Shown here: positions 46,400 to 54,705 of the stretch, piece by piece | How the letters are laid out: every line of letters starts with the position of its first letter | Numbering within the stretch: the first letter of the stretch is position 1 | NCBI RefSeq assembly: GCF_012272695.1 | Contig: NZ_CP050902.1 | Span: 1,860,001-1,924,000 of the forward strand | Reading direction: 5' to 3' | Length of the DNA: 64,000 nucleotides | Source of the DNA: Nocardioides sp. JQ2195 | GTDB lineage: Bacteria; Actinomycetota; Actinomycetes; Propionibacteriales; Nocardioidaceae | The notes under the pieces: model-generated | Told to the model about the DNA's origin: nothing | The model's database searches: none | The model's input: the letters and a program-made list of their open reading frames with translations, nothing else | Program-made: the position numbers and the translations under genes

Positions 46400-47599
46400 A
46401 TGACCGATCGCGCTGGTGGTCCCGCTGCCGCCTCGACTGCGGGCCAGTTCCTGGATCCCGGTCAACCGGCCGGCAGGCGACGCATGGTGTCGGACGCGTT
46501 TGCCGCTCGCTTCGGCACGGCGCCCGAGGTGGTGGGCCGGGCCCCGGGCCGGATCAACCTGATCGGTGAGCACACCGACTACAACGGGGGACGTTGCCTG
46601 CCGCTGGCACTCCCCCACGCGACCTACGCCGCGGTGCGGCGTCGCGATGATGACGTGGTCACCATCCACTCGCGCACCGTCGACGAGACCTGGTCCGGGA
46701 GCCTCGCGGACCTCGCCGCGGCGGGTGGTTGGGCGGCGTACGCCGCGGGCACGCTGTGGGCGATGGAGGTCGACCACGGTGTCGACCTGCTGATCGACAG
46801 CAGCGTCCCGGTGGGTAGTGGCCTGTCGAGCTCAGCGGCGCTGGAGTGTGCCGTCGCGGTGGCCACGGACGGGCTGAGCGGCCGGCACCTCGACGAGGCC
46901 CGTCGACGCGAGCTCGCGACGGCGTGCAGGCGCGCCGAGACCGAGGTGGCCGGTGCACCGACCGGTGGCATGGACCAGCTGGTCGCGATGCTGGCACCCG
47001 AGGGCGATGCACTCCTCATCGACTTCCACGACGACTCGGTCCGGGCTGTCCCCGTCCCCTTGGCCGAGGTGGGGCTGGAGCTCCTCGTGATCGACACCGG
47101 CGTGCGCCATGCCCTCGCAGACGGCGCGTACGCCGCCAGGCGGCGTGAGTGTGCGGCTGCTGCTCACCTGCTGGGTGTGCCGTTGCTGGCCCGGGCCGCG
47201 CAGGACAGCTGGTCGCGCCTCGAGGATGACGTGCTGATGCGACGGGCACGACACGTGCTCAGTGAGGGCGAGCGCGTCGACACGGCCGACCAGGCCATCG
47301 TCGAGGGTGAGTGGGCGGAGCTCGGGGCGGTGCTGGATGCGTCGCACGCCTCCTTGGCCCACGACTTCGAAGTCAGCTGCGAGGAGCTGGACGCCGCGGT
47401 CGAGAGCTCTCGGGCAGCGGGGGCGTTGGGTGCGCGGATGACCGGGGGTGGCTTCGGCGGCTCGGCGATTGCCCTCGTCGAGACCGACGACGTGGGAGTG
47501 GTGGCCGCCTCCGTGCTGGCGGAGTACGCCTCACGTGGCTGGTCGGCTCCAACATTCCTCAGGGTGGGGCCGAGCCCTGCCGCCGACACCGTGCCCTGA
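46400..47599 (+). CDS. galK: Galactokinase
   Basis: A 399-residue GHMP kinase phosphorylating galactose at C1. Diagnostic motifs: galactose-binding GRINLIGEHTDYNGG, ATP loop PVGSGLSSSAALE and C-terminal GARMTGGGFGGSAIAL. ATG 46400 is preferred over 46367 because the TAACCT hexamer sits 7 nt before it. No galT or galE gene is adjacent, so the rest of the Leloir pathway lies elsewhere. The stop codon is inside an 11-bp tandem repeat. Confidence 0.94.
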   Translation: MTDRAGGPAAASTAGQFLDPGQPAGRRRMVSDAFAARFGTAPEVVGRAPGRINLIGEHTDYNGGRCLPLALPHATYAAVRRRDDDVVTIHSRTVDETWSGSLADLAAAGGWAAYAAGTLWAMEVDHGVDLLIDSSVPVGSGLSSSAALECAVAVATDGLSGRHLDEARRRELATACRRAETEVAGAPTGGMDQLVAMLAPEGDALLIDFHDDSVRAVPVPLAEVGLELLVIDTGVRHALADGAYAARRRECAAAAHLLGVPLLARAAQDSWSRLEDDVLMRRARHVLSEGERVDTADQAIVEGEWAELGAVLDASHASLAHDFEVSCEELDAAVESSRAAGALGARMTGGGFGGSAIALVETDDVGVVAASVLAEYASRGWSAPTFLRVGPSPAADTVP

Positions 47600-47617
47600 C
47601 CGTGCCCTGACCGTGAC
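47590..47617. repeat. 11-bp tandem repeat over the galK stop codon
   Basis: CGTGCCCTGAC occurs at 47590-47600 and 47601-47611, then a partial CGTGAC. The TGA stop (47597-47599) is in the first unit. Confidence 0.85.
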
Positions 47618-47704
47618 CGCGTCGCCCGCTGGCTTGGCCCCTGCCTGCTCGACCACCCCGGGCAGGATCACGGGCGTCGTGGTTCCCCGGCGGCGGTCGG
47701 TGCG

Positions 47705-48316
47705 TCAGGCGTCGGACCTGGGTGTGACGCCGCAGTGTTCGAGCTCCATCAGGGCGAGGGCACGGATCACCGCGGGATCGCCGTTCCGCCAGGCGCCTGC
47801 GGGATCCGTGCTCACGGTGGCCAGCTCGTGGAGCGGGCGGTGGGACAGCGCTCGGAGGGCGAGCAGGTCGATGTCGTGCCGTGACCTGACCCATGCTTCG
47901 GCGTCCGTGGCGCGACGAACGAAGCGCAGTCGAAGTGGCAGGTGGAACGCGCCGTAGAGCGCCGTGGGGCCAAGAGCGAGGGAGAGTCCGAGCTTCCACG
48001 CCAGCACTCGGAGGGAGTGCTCGGTGCGCTCGCCGGCGTCCGCCAGTTCCTGGGCGGACTCCTGCGCCCGGAGGAAGGGCGAAGCGGCTGTCTCGCCGAT
48101 CAGTGGGATCGCACCGAGGGAGTCGGCTGCTTCTCCCATGTTCTCAGCCAGCGACGTGGCCGCGACTCGGGTGCGGTCGGTCGGCGTGGTGAGGTCCATC
48201 GTCGACTGGAAGGTCCCGATGCCCTGCCAGATCCAGAACCCCATCCAGGCCACGAAGAAGATGTCGGCGGCGATCTGGCGGGTCCGGCGCGGCCGTTGAT
48301 CGGCGTACAGCTTCAT
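47705..48316 (-). CDS. Membrane protein of unknown function
   Basis: A 203-residue protein with an N-terminal helix (IFFVAWMGFWIWQGIGTF, about 20-40), an extracytoplasmic helical region (about 45-105, TSLAENMGEAADSLGAIP) and a second helix (about 112-135, LGLSLALGPTALYGAFHLPL), then a cytoplasmic tail. No family is recognised. The tail pattern RRATDAEAWVRSRHDIDLLALRAL resembles a small helical module. ATG 48316 (MKLYADQRPRR) is preferred to 48334. It is convergent with galK and divergent from the YiaA/YiaB-like gene. Confidence 0.8.
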   Translation of the reverse strand: MKLYADQRPRRTRQIAADIFFVAWMGFWIWQGIGTFQSTMDLTTPTDRTRVAATSLAENMGEAADSLGAIPLIGETAASPFLRAQESAQELADAGERTEHSLRVLAWKLGLSLALGPTALYGAFHLPLRLRFVRRATDAEAWVRSRHDIDLLALRALSHRPLHELATVSTDPAGAWRNGDPAVIRALALMELEHCGVTPRSDA

Positions 48317-48408
48317 GGGCACATCCGACCACATGGGTGCGCGTACTCAGGGGAAGACAGGTAGTTCGGCGGGTACGTCGACGGCGTGCCTCCGGGAGTC
48401 TTGGGGAC

Positions 48409-48696
48409 ATGAGCAACGAACTCCCGTCGAAGACCACGAACGCGTTCTTCCTGCAGGCCGGCATCTCCTTCGGTGTCGCGCTGATCACCATGATCCTGGC
48501 GGTGTGCTACCTGCCGGTCGATCCGTGGATCAGGGCCTTCCTGGCCCTGGGCACCCTCTTCCTGACCACCTCGTCCTTCACCCTCGCCAAGTGCGTGCGT
48601 GACGCGCAGGAGAACCAAGCGGTGCACGCCCGGCTCGACCAGGCGCGGGTCGACAAGATCCTCGCCGAGCACGATCCCTTCCGTCCCGCCCTCTGA
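48409..48696 (+). CDS. YiaA/YiaB-family two-helix membrane protein
   Basis: A 95-residue protein with two hydrophobic helices (about 13-33, 40-60) in the YiaAB arrangement: AFFLQAGISFGVALI, YLPVDPWIRAFLALGTLF and SSFTLAKCVRDAQE. The function of this domain is unknown. TTGGGGAC precedes the ATG; no strong ribosome site. A perfect terminator stem follows 68 nt after the stop. Confidence 0.85.
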   Translation: MSNELPSKTTNAFFLQAGISFGVALITMILAVCYLPVDPWIRAFLALGTLFLTTSSFTLAKCVRDAQENQAVHARLDQARVDKILAEHDPFRPAL

Positions 48697-48763
48697 GGCG
48701 GCCTTGGGCTCCTCGGGGTGCGCCCACCTGAGCTGTCCCGGTGCGGGGGTTCGGGACGCAGGA

Positions 48764-48799
48764 AGGCGCCCCGTCCGCCATGTGGTGGACGGGGCGCCT
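48764..48799. terminator. Bidirectional terminator between YiaAB-like and fadE genes
   Basis: A perfect 13-bp stem, AGGCGCCCCGTCC (48764-48776) with 48787-48799, around a 10-nt loop. It separates convergent transcription units. Confidence 0.85.
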
Positions 48800-48853
48800 C
48801 GCTGTCCCTGTTGTCGGTCCAGTCCTGTCAGGGGCAGGGCCGGGACCTGTGCA

Positions 48854-50065
48854 TCACTTGAGCTCGGCGCTCGAGAGACCCAGGATGCGACGGGCCACGA
48901 TCAGCTGCTGGATCTGCTGGGTGCCTTCGAAGATGTCGAGGATCTTCGAGTCGCGCGACCACTTCTCGAGCAGCTCGGTCTCGCTGTAGCCGACACCGGC
49001 CGCGAGCTCGACACAGCTCAGGGTGATGTCGGAACCAACACGACCGGCCTTCGCCTTGGCCATGGAGGCCTCCAGCGAGTTCGGCTTGCGGTTGTCGGCC
49101 ATCCAGGCGGCCTGCATGGTGAGCAGGGTGGCTGCCTCGAGGTCGGCCTCCATCTGGAGGAACTTCGCGGCGGCCGCGGACTGGGTCTGGGCCGGACGGT
49201 CGTAGTCGATCTCGACTCCGGCGTCCTCGAGCAGCGACCGGGTCAGGTCGAGCGAGGCCCGAGCGCACCCGATGGCCATCGCGGCGACCAGGGGGCGGGT
49301 GTTGTCGAAGGTCGCCATCGCGCCGGCGAAGCCCTGCTTCACGTCGATCTCCGGAGAGCCGAGCAGGTTCTCCGCCGGCACCCGGCAGTCGGTGAACGTG
49401 ATCACCGCAGTGTCGGAGGCTCGGATGCCGAGCTTGTGCTCGAGCCGCTCGACGTTCATGCCGGGCGTGCCCTTGGTGACCACGAACGACTTGATCGCGG
49501 CACGGCCGAGCGACTTGTCGAGCGTCGCCCAGACGACCACGCTGTCGGCGCGCTCGCCCGAGGTGACGAAGATCTTCTCGCCGTTGAGGACGTATTCGTC
49601 GCCGTCCTTGCGAGCGGTGGTGGAGACCTGTGCGGAGTCGGAACCGAACGAGGGCTCGGTGATGGCCATCGCGGCCCAGGTGCCCTCGAAGCGCTTGAGC
49701 TGCTCGTCGTTGGCGACGGAGGCGATGGCGGAGTTGCCCAGACCCTGGCGGGGCATGGAGAGCAACAGTCCGGTGTCGCCCCAGCACATCTCGGCGACGG
49801 ACATCACCGATGCGAGGTTCGCCCCGTTCTTGATGGTGTTGTCGGTCTCGGCCTCGTCGCGGCGTACACCGGTCGCGCCGGCACCTTCCGAGGCCCCGGA
49901 CTCGGAGAGCCCGTCGATCATCGCGGCCAGCATGTCGAGTTCCTTGGGGTACTCGTGCTCGGCCAGGTCGTACTTGCGGGAGATGGGGCGCAGCATGTTC
50001 ATCGCGACCTGGTGGGCCTGCTCGATGAGTGCGCGGTGCTTCTTGGGGGTTTCGAGATTGATCAT
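48854..50065 (-). CDS. Acyl-CoA dehydrogenase (FadE23-like)
   Basis: A 403-residue FAD-dependent acyl-CoA dehydrogenase that introduces a trans-2 double bond in beta-oxidation. Family signatures are AITEPSFGSDSAQV (FAD and substrate binding), FVTSGERADSVVVWA and the C-terminal SRDSKILDIFEGTQQIQ. The pair with the gene at 50134-51510 mirrors M. tuberculosis fadE23-fadE24 (Rv3140-Rv3139), which lies close to the devR region there too. The ATG at 50065 begins homology. A 68-nt gap holding a dispersed repeat separates it from the upstream fadE24-like gene; the palindrome upstream of that gene probably controls both. Confidence 0.92.
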   Translation of the reverse strand: MINLETPKKHRALIEQAHQVAMNMLRPISRKYDLAEHEYPKELDMLAAMIDGLSESGASEGAGATGVRRDEAETDNTIKNGANLASVMSVAEMCWGDTGLLLSMPRQGLGNSAIASVANDEQLKRFEGTWAAMAITEPSFGSDSAQVSTTARKDGDEYVLNGEKIFVTSGERADSVVVWATLDKSLGRAAIKSFVVTKGTPGMNVERLEHKLGIRASDTAVITFTDCRVPAENLLGSPEIDVKQGFAGAMATFDNTRPLVAAMAIGCARASLDLTRSLLEDAGVEIDYDRPAQTQSAAAAKFLQMEADLEAATLLTMQAAWMADNRKPNSLEASMAKAKAGRVGSDITLSCVELAAGVGYSETELLEKWSRDSKILDIFEGTQQIQQLIVARRILGLSSAELK

Positions 50066-50090
50066 GGTGTTCTCGCCTGTCGGCTTCCTG

Positions 50091-50129
50091 GTGTCGAGAC
50101 GGTCGCTGCGCGACTTCCTCAACCACCGG
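50091..50129 (+). repeat. Dispersed intergenic element, copy B
   Basis: TGTCGAGACGGTCGCTGCGC then GACTTCCTCAACCACCGG. It aligns with the inverted copy at 3080-3118. It sits between the two acyl-CoA dehydrogenase genes. Confidence 0.65.
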
Positions 50130-50133
50130 GAAG

Positions 50134-51510
50134 TCAGACCAGGACGCCTCCTTCCACGAGGCCGATGGCCCGCAGGTCGCGGTACCAGCGCTCAACGGGG
50201 TGTTCCTTGACGAAGCCGTGGCCACCGAGGAGCTGCACTCCGTCGAGGCCGATCTGCATGCCCTTGTCGGCACAGATCTTGCGTGCCAGGGCGACCTCAC
50301 GGCTGAAGTCCTTGCCCTGGGCAGCACGTGAGGCGGCCTTGTAGGTCACCAGTCGCATCGACTGGAGCTCGATGGCGATGTTGGCGACCATGAAGGCGAC
50401 GCTCTGGCGGTGGCTGATCGGTTCACCGAAGGCCTGGCGCTCGTTGACGTAGGCGCTGACATAGTCGAGAACGGCCTGACCGGTGCCGATCGCCAGTGCA
50501 CACCAAGCGAGCCGCGAGAGCCGCACAGCCTCGACGTACGTCGTTCCGTCGGTCTCGCCGAGCACGGCACCCGACTCGACCTTGACGTCCTCGAGGGTGA
50601 TCTTGGCCAGACCTGCCGCCCGGACCCCCATGGCGGGGTCGCCCTCGACCAGCAGGCCCTCGGACCCGGACTCGACGAGGAAGAGCACGTTCTTGCCGTC
50701 GAGCTCGGCACCGACCACGAAGAGCTCGGCGTCGGCGCCCCGGGGCACCAGCGTCTTCACGCCGTTGAGCACGTAGCCGCCGTCGGTCTTGGTGGCCTTC
50801 GTGGCCGGCTTCAGCACGTCGAAGAGCACCCGGGACTCGTTGAGCGCCAGTGCGGCAGCCGGCACGTCCTCGCCGGTGAACTCAGGAAGGTAGGTGGCCT
50901 GCTGCTCGTCGGTGCCCCACAGCGAGATCGCGGTGGCCACCGCTCCGGGGGCCAGGGCAGCGACAGCGAGACCCATGTCGCCCTTGGCCAGGGCCTCGGC
51001 CACGAGCGTGCCGGCCATCGCCGAGCGCTCCTCGGAGATGCCGCCGAGCTTCTCGGGGACGCCGAGGATCGGGAGACCGATCTCGAGGGACGCCTTGAGC
51101 AGCTCGTCAGGCGCGGTGCAGGACTCGTTGGCCTCGGCGGCCGCCGGACGCAGCATCTCCTCGGCGAACTCCGACACCACGTCGACGAGCATCTGCTCGT
51201 CCTCGGTCGGAGTGAGGTCGAAGACGCCCTTCGGGTTGGCGGCGGGCACACGGACGCCGGGGGCGCCCTTCTTGCCCTTCTTCGCGAAGGCGCGACCAGC
51301 CTGACCGGCGACCTTGAAACCACTGCGGGTCACGGTGAAGACCGTCTGCTCGGTCTGCTTGCGCAGGCCCATCCGGTCGATCAGCTCGCTCTGGGCCAGC
51401 TTGTTCAAAGCGAGGACGGCGTAGCCGATCGGATCGCGGGTCTCGCGGTTGGAGAGGCCGTGCTTGCCGCCCGGCGTCACCGCGTTCTTGGTTGCTCTGA
51501 TCAGGGACAT
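50134..51510 (-). CDS. Acyl-CoA dehydrogenase (FadE24-like)
   Basis: A 458-residue acyl-CoA dehydrogenase with a 75-residue N-terminal extension (LIDRMGLRKQTEQTVFTVTR) typical of FadE24 rather than ordinary ACADs. The core shows LNESRVLFDVL in place of the usual substrate-binding ThrGluPro motif, suggesting it may be a structural partner of the FadE23-like protein; mycobacterial ACADs often form alpha2beta2 heterotetramers (established for steroid ACADs, inferred here). It ends LLGGHGFVKEHPVERWYRDLR. ATG 51510 directly follows a perfect TetR-type palindrome (51519-51535). Confidence 0.9.
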   Translation of the reverse strand: MSLIRATKNAVTPGGKHGLSNRETRDPIGYAVLALNKLAQSELIDRMGLRKQTEQTVFTVTRSGFKVAGQAGRAFAKKGKKGAPGVRVPAANPKGVFDLTPTEDEQMLVDVVSEFAEEMLRPAAAEANESCTAPDELLKASLEIGLPILGVPEKLGGISEERSAMAGTLVAEALAKGDMGLAVAALAPGAVATAISLWGTDEQQATYLPEFTGEDVPAAALALNESRVLFDVLKPATKATKTDGGYVLNGVKTLVPRGADAELFVVGAELDGKNVLFLVESGSEGLLVEGDPAMGVRAAGLAKITLEDVKVESGAVLGETDGTTYVEAVRLSRLAWCALAIGTGQAVLDYVSAYVNERQAFGEPISHRQSVAFMVANIAIELQSMRLVTYKAASRAAQGKDFSREVALARKICADKGMQIGLDGVQLLGGHGFVKEHPVERWYRDLRAIGLVEGGVLV

Positions 51511-51518
51511 ACCTGAAA

Positions 51519-51535
51519 TGTAACTCTGAGTTACA
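51519..51535. promoter_or_regulatory. Perfect 17-bp palindromic operator upstream of the fadE pair
   Basis: TGTAACTC-T-GAGTTACA. It ends 9 nt before ATG 51510, so a bound TetR-like repressor would cover the transcription start. No regulator gene is adjacent. Confidence 0.7.
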
Positions 51536-51657
51536 CACTGCGCCACACCTCTTCGGTATGTCGCGGGTCACAGCGCCTCCGCCATCCTCTTTCCACTCCT
51601 GCGCAGCGGATAGGCTGGGAGCACGTGCTTCGGGTTCGAGGTCTCCGGGAGGGTTCC

Positions 51658-52482
51658 ATGCCGGTGTGGCGGCAGCAGCAACAGCGCGCACTGGACCTTG
51701 TCAGCGCCCTCATCGACGGAGGCAGTCGATGGGTTCGGCGACGGCCGGCCGACCTGGCCGCGTTCCTGGTGGCGCTCGACACGACAGATGCGGCTCAGGT
51801 CCTCGGAACGGCCGAGGGCCATCGTGATGCGATGGCGCACCTCGGTGCCGGTTGGCAGTCGACGGTCAGCGTGCTGGCGCAGCCGGACACCTTGCCGGCG
51901 GTGGTCGAGCACCGCAGCCGGGTGCGGGTGCATCCGGCCGCACCGTGGCTCACTGCTGGAGTCGCGGCGGCAGGCAGCGGTGCGGTCGTGGCCGGAGCGG
52001 CGCCTGCAGCAGTGGAGGTGATCGGGGTCGGCGCCGTCGCGGTGGTCACTGCCGTGGCGGCGGGCTGGGGCTGGCGCCCGCGGGTCTCGCGCAAGGACCG
52101 ACGCTTCACGGTCTCAGGTGCACAGGCGATTGCGGCCCGTGGCCAGGCCTTGGTGGGGCAGCAGCCCTCCACCGATCCGGAGACGCAGCGGGCCACGCTC
52201 CGCCTGCACGCCCTGGTGGCCGGTGGGGCCGAGGACGTCCGAGCCGCCGAGGACGCGGCCATGGCTGTCGGCCTCCTTGACGAGCAGCGCAACCTGTCCG
52301 GTCCGTCGCAGGTGCCGCCCGCACACCGTGCACTGGTCGACGAGGTGCTGCTGCAGCGTGCCGAGCTGGTCCAGTCGCTCCTCGAGCTCCAGCACCTCGT
52401 GCTCCGCGTCGACGAGCACGAACGGCAGTCGCGGCGTACGGCGTACCGCCGGCTGCTGGACGACCCGCTCGACGACCTATGA
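51658..52482 (+). CDS. Hypothetical protein with a two-helix hydrophobic hairpin
   Basis: No family recognised. The 274-residue product starts MPVWRQQQQRALDLVSALID. Residues about 101-145 are Ala/Val/Gly-rich (LTAGVAAAGSGAVVAGAAP, then VGAVAVVTAVAAGWGW) and could form two membrane helices or a hairpin. The C-terminal 70 residues are helical with coiled-coil character (LLQRAELVQSLLELQHLVL). ATG 51658 has GGAGGG 4 nt upstream. It directly precedes peptide deformylase; their ends overlap or abut. Confidence 0.75.
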   Translation: MPVWRQQQQRALDLVSALIDGGSRWVRRRPADLAAFLVALDTTDAAQVLGTAEGHRDAMAHLGAGWQSTVSVLAQPDTLPAVVEHRSRVRVHPAAPWLTAGVAAAGSGAVVAGAAPAAVEVIGVGAVAVVTAVAAGWGWRPRVSRKDRRFTVSGAQAIAARGQALVGQQPSTDPETQRATLRLHALVAGGAEDVRAAEDAAMAVGLLDEQRNLSGPSQVPPAHRALVDEVLLQRAELVQSLLELQHLVLRVDEHERQSRRTAYRRLLDDPLDDL

Positions 52483-52490
52483 TCTGGGCC

Positions 52491-53087
52491 ATGTCGGCGA
52501 CCGAACCTGAAGTGCTCTCCCCCCACGGCCCGCTGCCCGAGGGTGGCCGGGTCCGTCCCATCACCAGGTGGGGCACGCCGGTCATGCACGCGCCGCAGCA
52601 GAAGGTGACGTCCTTCGACCGGGAGCTGCTCGACCTGGTGGCTGACATGGTCGCCACGATGTACGCCGCCGAGGGTGTCGGGCTGGCTGCCTGCCAGATC
52701 GGCGTGGACCTGGCCGTGGTGGTCTTCGACTGTCCTGACGCGACGGGTCAGCGCACCGTCGGCGTGATCTGCAATCCCGAGGTCACCCTGCCCGACGGCA
52801 AGGACCGGATCCTCGACGTCGCCGACGAGGGCTGCCTGTCGTTCCCGGGGGCGTTCGTCGAGTGCGGGCGGCCCGACTTCGCGACCGCGACGGGACTCGG
52901 CCTCGACGGGGAACCCGTCGAGTTCTCCGGCGACGGCCTGCTGGCGCGGTGCCTGCAGCACGAGACCGACCACACCCTGGGCACGGTCTTCGGTGACAGG
53001 GTCAGCGACAAGAACCGCAAGAAGCTGAAGAAGCAGCACGACAAGCTTGCCGAGGACTACCCCGAGGGTTGGCCCGTCGACGCCTGA
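52491..53087 (+). CDS. def: Peptide deformylase
   Basis: Removes the N-formyl group from nascent proteins. In the 198-residue product the three motifs are EGVGLAACQIG (61-71), EGCLSFPG with metal ligand Cys115, and QHETDH with His157, Glu158 and His161. The metal site is therefore intact. ATG 52491 is chosen over 52479 because TATGAT (52478-52483), an excellent -10, is exactly 7 nt before it, matching the leaderless pattern of this window; the earlier ATG overlaps the upstream stop as ATGA and is the alternative. C-terminus is basic and helical (KNRKKLKKQHDKL). Confidence 0.93.
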   Translation: MSATEPEVLSPHGPLPEGGRVRPITRWGTPVMHAPQQKVTSFDRELLDLVADMVATMYAAEGVGLAACQIGVDLAVVVFDCPDATGQRTVGVICNPEVTLPDGKDRILDVADEGCLSFPGAFVECGRPDFATATGLGLDGEPVEFSGDGLLARCLQHETDHTLGTVFGDRVSDKNRKKLKKQHDKLAEDYPEGWPVDA

Positions 53088-53121
53088 GCGCTGACAGCTG
53101 GTCGACCGGGCAGCAGATCCG

Positions 53122-53880
53122 TCAGGACTGCGCCGGGTCGGGCAGCAGCACGATCAATTGGCGGCCCACCTCGTGGAAGCCGAGGCGGTCGGCCACTTCC
53201 AGTGAGGCGACGTTGCCGACTCGGCACCGCCACTGCGGGATCAGGTTCTCGTTCTGGGCCACCTGGGCGGCGCGCGCCGCAGCGGACGCGGCATACCCCT
53301 GTCCCCGGAGCTCCGGATCGGTGAGCACGCCGAGCTGGGCCAGGTGACGGCCCCACCGCTCGTAGCCGGCCACTGCGGCCACCTTGCCGTCGGGGCGGCG
53401 GGCAGCGATCCGTGCGGGCATGTGGATCAGGCCGCTCTCCTCCCATTCCTCGGGCGTGCAGCGGTCACGCAGCAGGTCGATGTTCTGCACCGGCCCCACA
53501 GCCACCTGGACGCCCTTCGGTGTGATCACGCGGTCGACGTACGCGAGACTGGCGACTCCGATCGGGTCCGGGTCCATGCCCTCGAGCCTGTGCACGACGG
53601 CGGCGAGGTCGTGGCGCCGATCGGGGGTGAGACCCTCGATGCGGTCGACTGCGTTGGACGGCCCGACGATGACTTGGGAGTCACCCAGCTCGATCATCAC
53701 CAGGGATCGCGAGTCGTCGTGGACGAACACGTGGGCTCCGGGCTGCTCGAACGCGTGACTCGGGACTTCCAGCTCGTCGGCCCAGCCGTCGCGAATCCTG
53801 CTGAGGGTGGCATCAGTCAAGGGGGGCTTCATCACCACCATCGTGTCACGCCCGAAGGTGCCCTCCGACACGGCAACCAT
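53122..53880 (-). CDS. GNAT-family N-acetyltransferase
   Basis: A 252-residue protein with a C-terminal GNAT domain (about 130-245). The acetyl-CoA site is LGVLTDPELRGQGYAASAA, followed by QWRCRVGNVASLEVADRLGFHEV. The N-terminal half is a diverged FR47-like region. Substrate unknown. The start could be 53880 or an internal ATG near 53841 (MVVMKPPL). It begins 21 nt after the SpoU methyltransferase stop, so it probably ends the cobT-cysG-spoU operon. Confidence 0.85.
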   Translation of the reverse strand: MVAVSEGTFGRDTMVVMKPPLTDATLSRIRDGWADELEVPSHAFEQPGAHVFVHDDSRSLVMIELGDSQVIVGPSNAVDRIEGLTPDRRHDLAAVVHRLEGMDPDPIGVASLAYVDRVITPKGVQVAVGPVQNIDLLRDRCTPEEWEESGLIHMPARIAARRPDGKVAAVAGYERWGRHLAQLGVLTDPELRGQGYAASAAARAAQVAQNENLIPQWRCRVGNVASLEVADRLGFHEVGRQLIVLLPDPAQS

Positions 53881-53901
53881 GTGCTCAGCCCGATGGCCGG
53901 C

Positions 53902-54705
53902 TCAGCGTCGCATGGTGATGTAGCTGGCGACCGCCGACGCGGCGGCGACGTTGAGGGAGTCGATGCCCTCGCGCATGGGGATGATGGCGCGTCGGTCGGC
54001 GGACTTCTCCCAGCGCGGGGACAGCCCGTGGCCCTCGGAGCCGAGCACCAGCACCACCTTGTCCTGGCCCGCGACGGCCTGCTCGAGCGGAGTGGCATCG
54101 TCGGCGAGGGTCAACGCGATGGTCGTGAAGCCGAGTCCGGAGAGCATCGGCAGCGCGCCGTGCCAGTCGTCGAGTCGTGTCCAGGGCGTGCTGAAGACTG
54201 CGCCCATGCCGACCTTGATCGCTCGTCGGTAGAGCGGATCCGCACACCGTGGGGCCAGCAGCACCGCGTCGAAGCCGAGCGCAGCCCCCGAGCGGAAGAC
54301 GGCACCGACGTTGGTGTGGTCGACGAGGTCCTCGAGCACCAGGACGGACCGAGCGCCCTTGAGCACGTCGGGGACGCTCGGCAGTGGGGTTCGACGGAGC
54401 GATGCGAGTGCGCCGCGGTGGACGTGGAAGCCGGTGACCCGCTCGACCTGCTTCTCGTCCATCACGAAGCACGGGGCGTCGGTGGTGTCGAGGACGTCGG
54501 ACAGGTCCTCGACCCACCGTGGAGCCATCAGGAATGACCGAGGTGTGAAGCCGGCCTCGACTGCCCGGCGAACGACCTTGGCGCCCTCGGCGAGGAACAG
54601 ACCGTTCTCGACCTCGAGGCTCTTGCGCAGCTGGACGTCGCGTAGGTCGCGGTAGTCCGCCAGGCGAGCGTCGCCCGGGTCGTCGACGGGCAGGAGGTCA
54701 GCCAC
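53902..54705 (-). CDS. SpoU/TrmH-family RNA 2'-O-methyltransferase
   Basis: A 267-residue SPOUT methyltransferase. The knot motifs are LVLEDLVDHTNVGAVFRSGAA (motif 1, broken here by strands), VLVLGSEGHGLSP (motif 2) and IIPMREGIDSLNVAAASAV (motif 3). An N-terminal L30e-like RNA-binding domain precedes it. Target (rRNA or tRNA) not determinable. GTG 54705 overlaps the cysG stop by 8 nt, implying co-translation. Confidence 0.92.
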   Translation of the reverse strand: MADLLPVDDPGDARLADYRDLRDVQLRKSLEVENGLFLAEGAKVVRRAVEAGFTPRSFLMAPRWVEDLSDVLDTTDAPCFVMDEKQVERVTGFHVHRGALASLRRTPLPSVPDVLKGARSVLVLEDLVDHTNVGAVFRSGAALGFDAVLLAPRCADPLYRRAIKVGMGAVFSTPWTRLDDWHGALPMLSGLGFTTIALTLADDATPLEQAVAGQDKVVLVLGSEGHGLSPRWEKSADRRAIIPMREGIDSLNVAAASAVASYITMRR

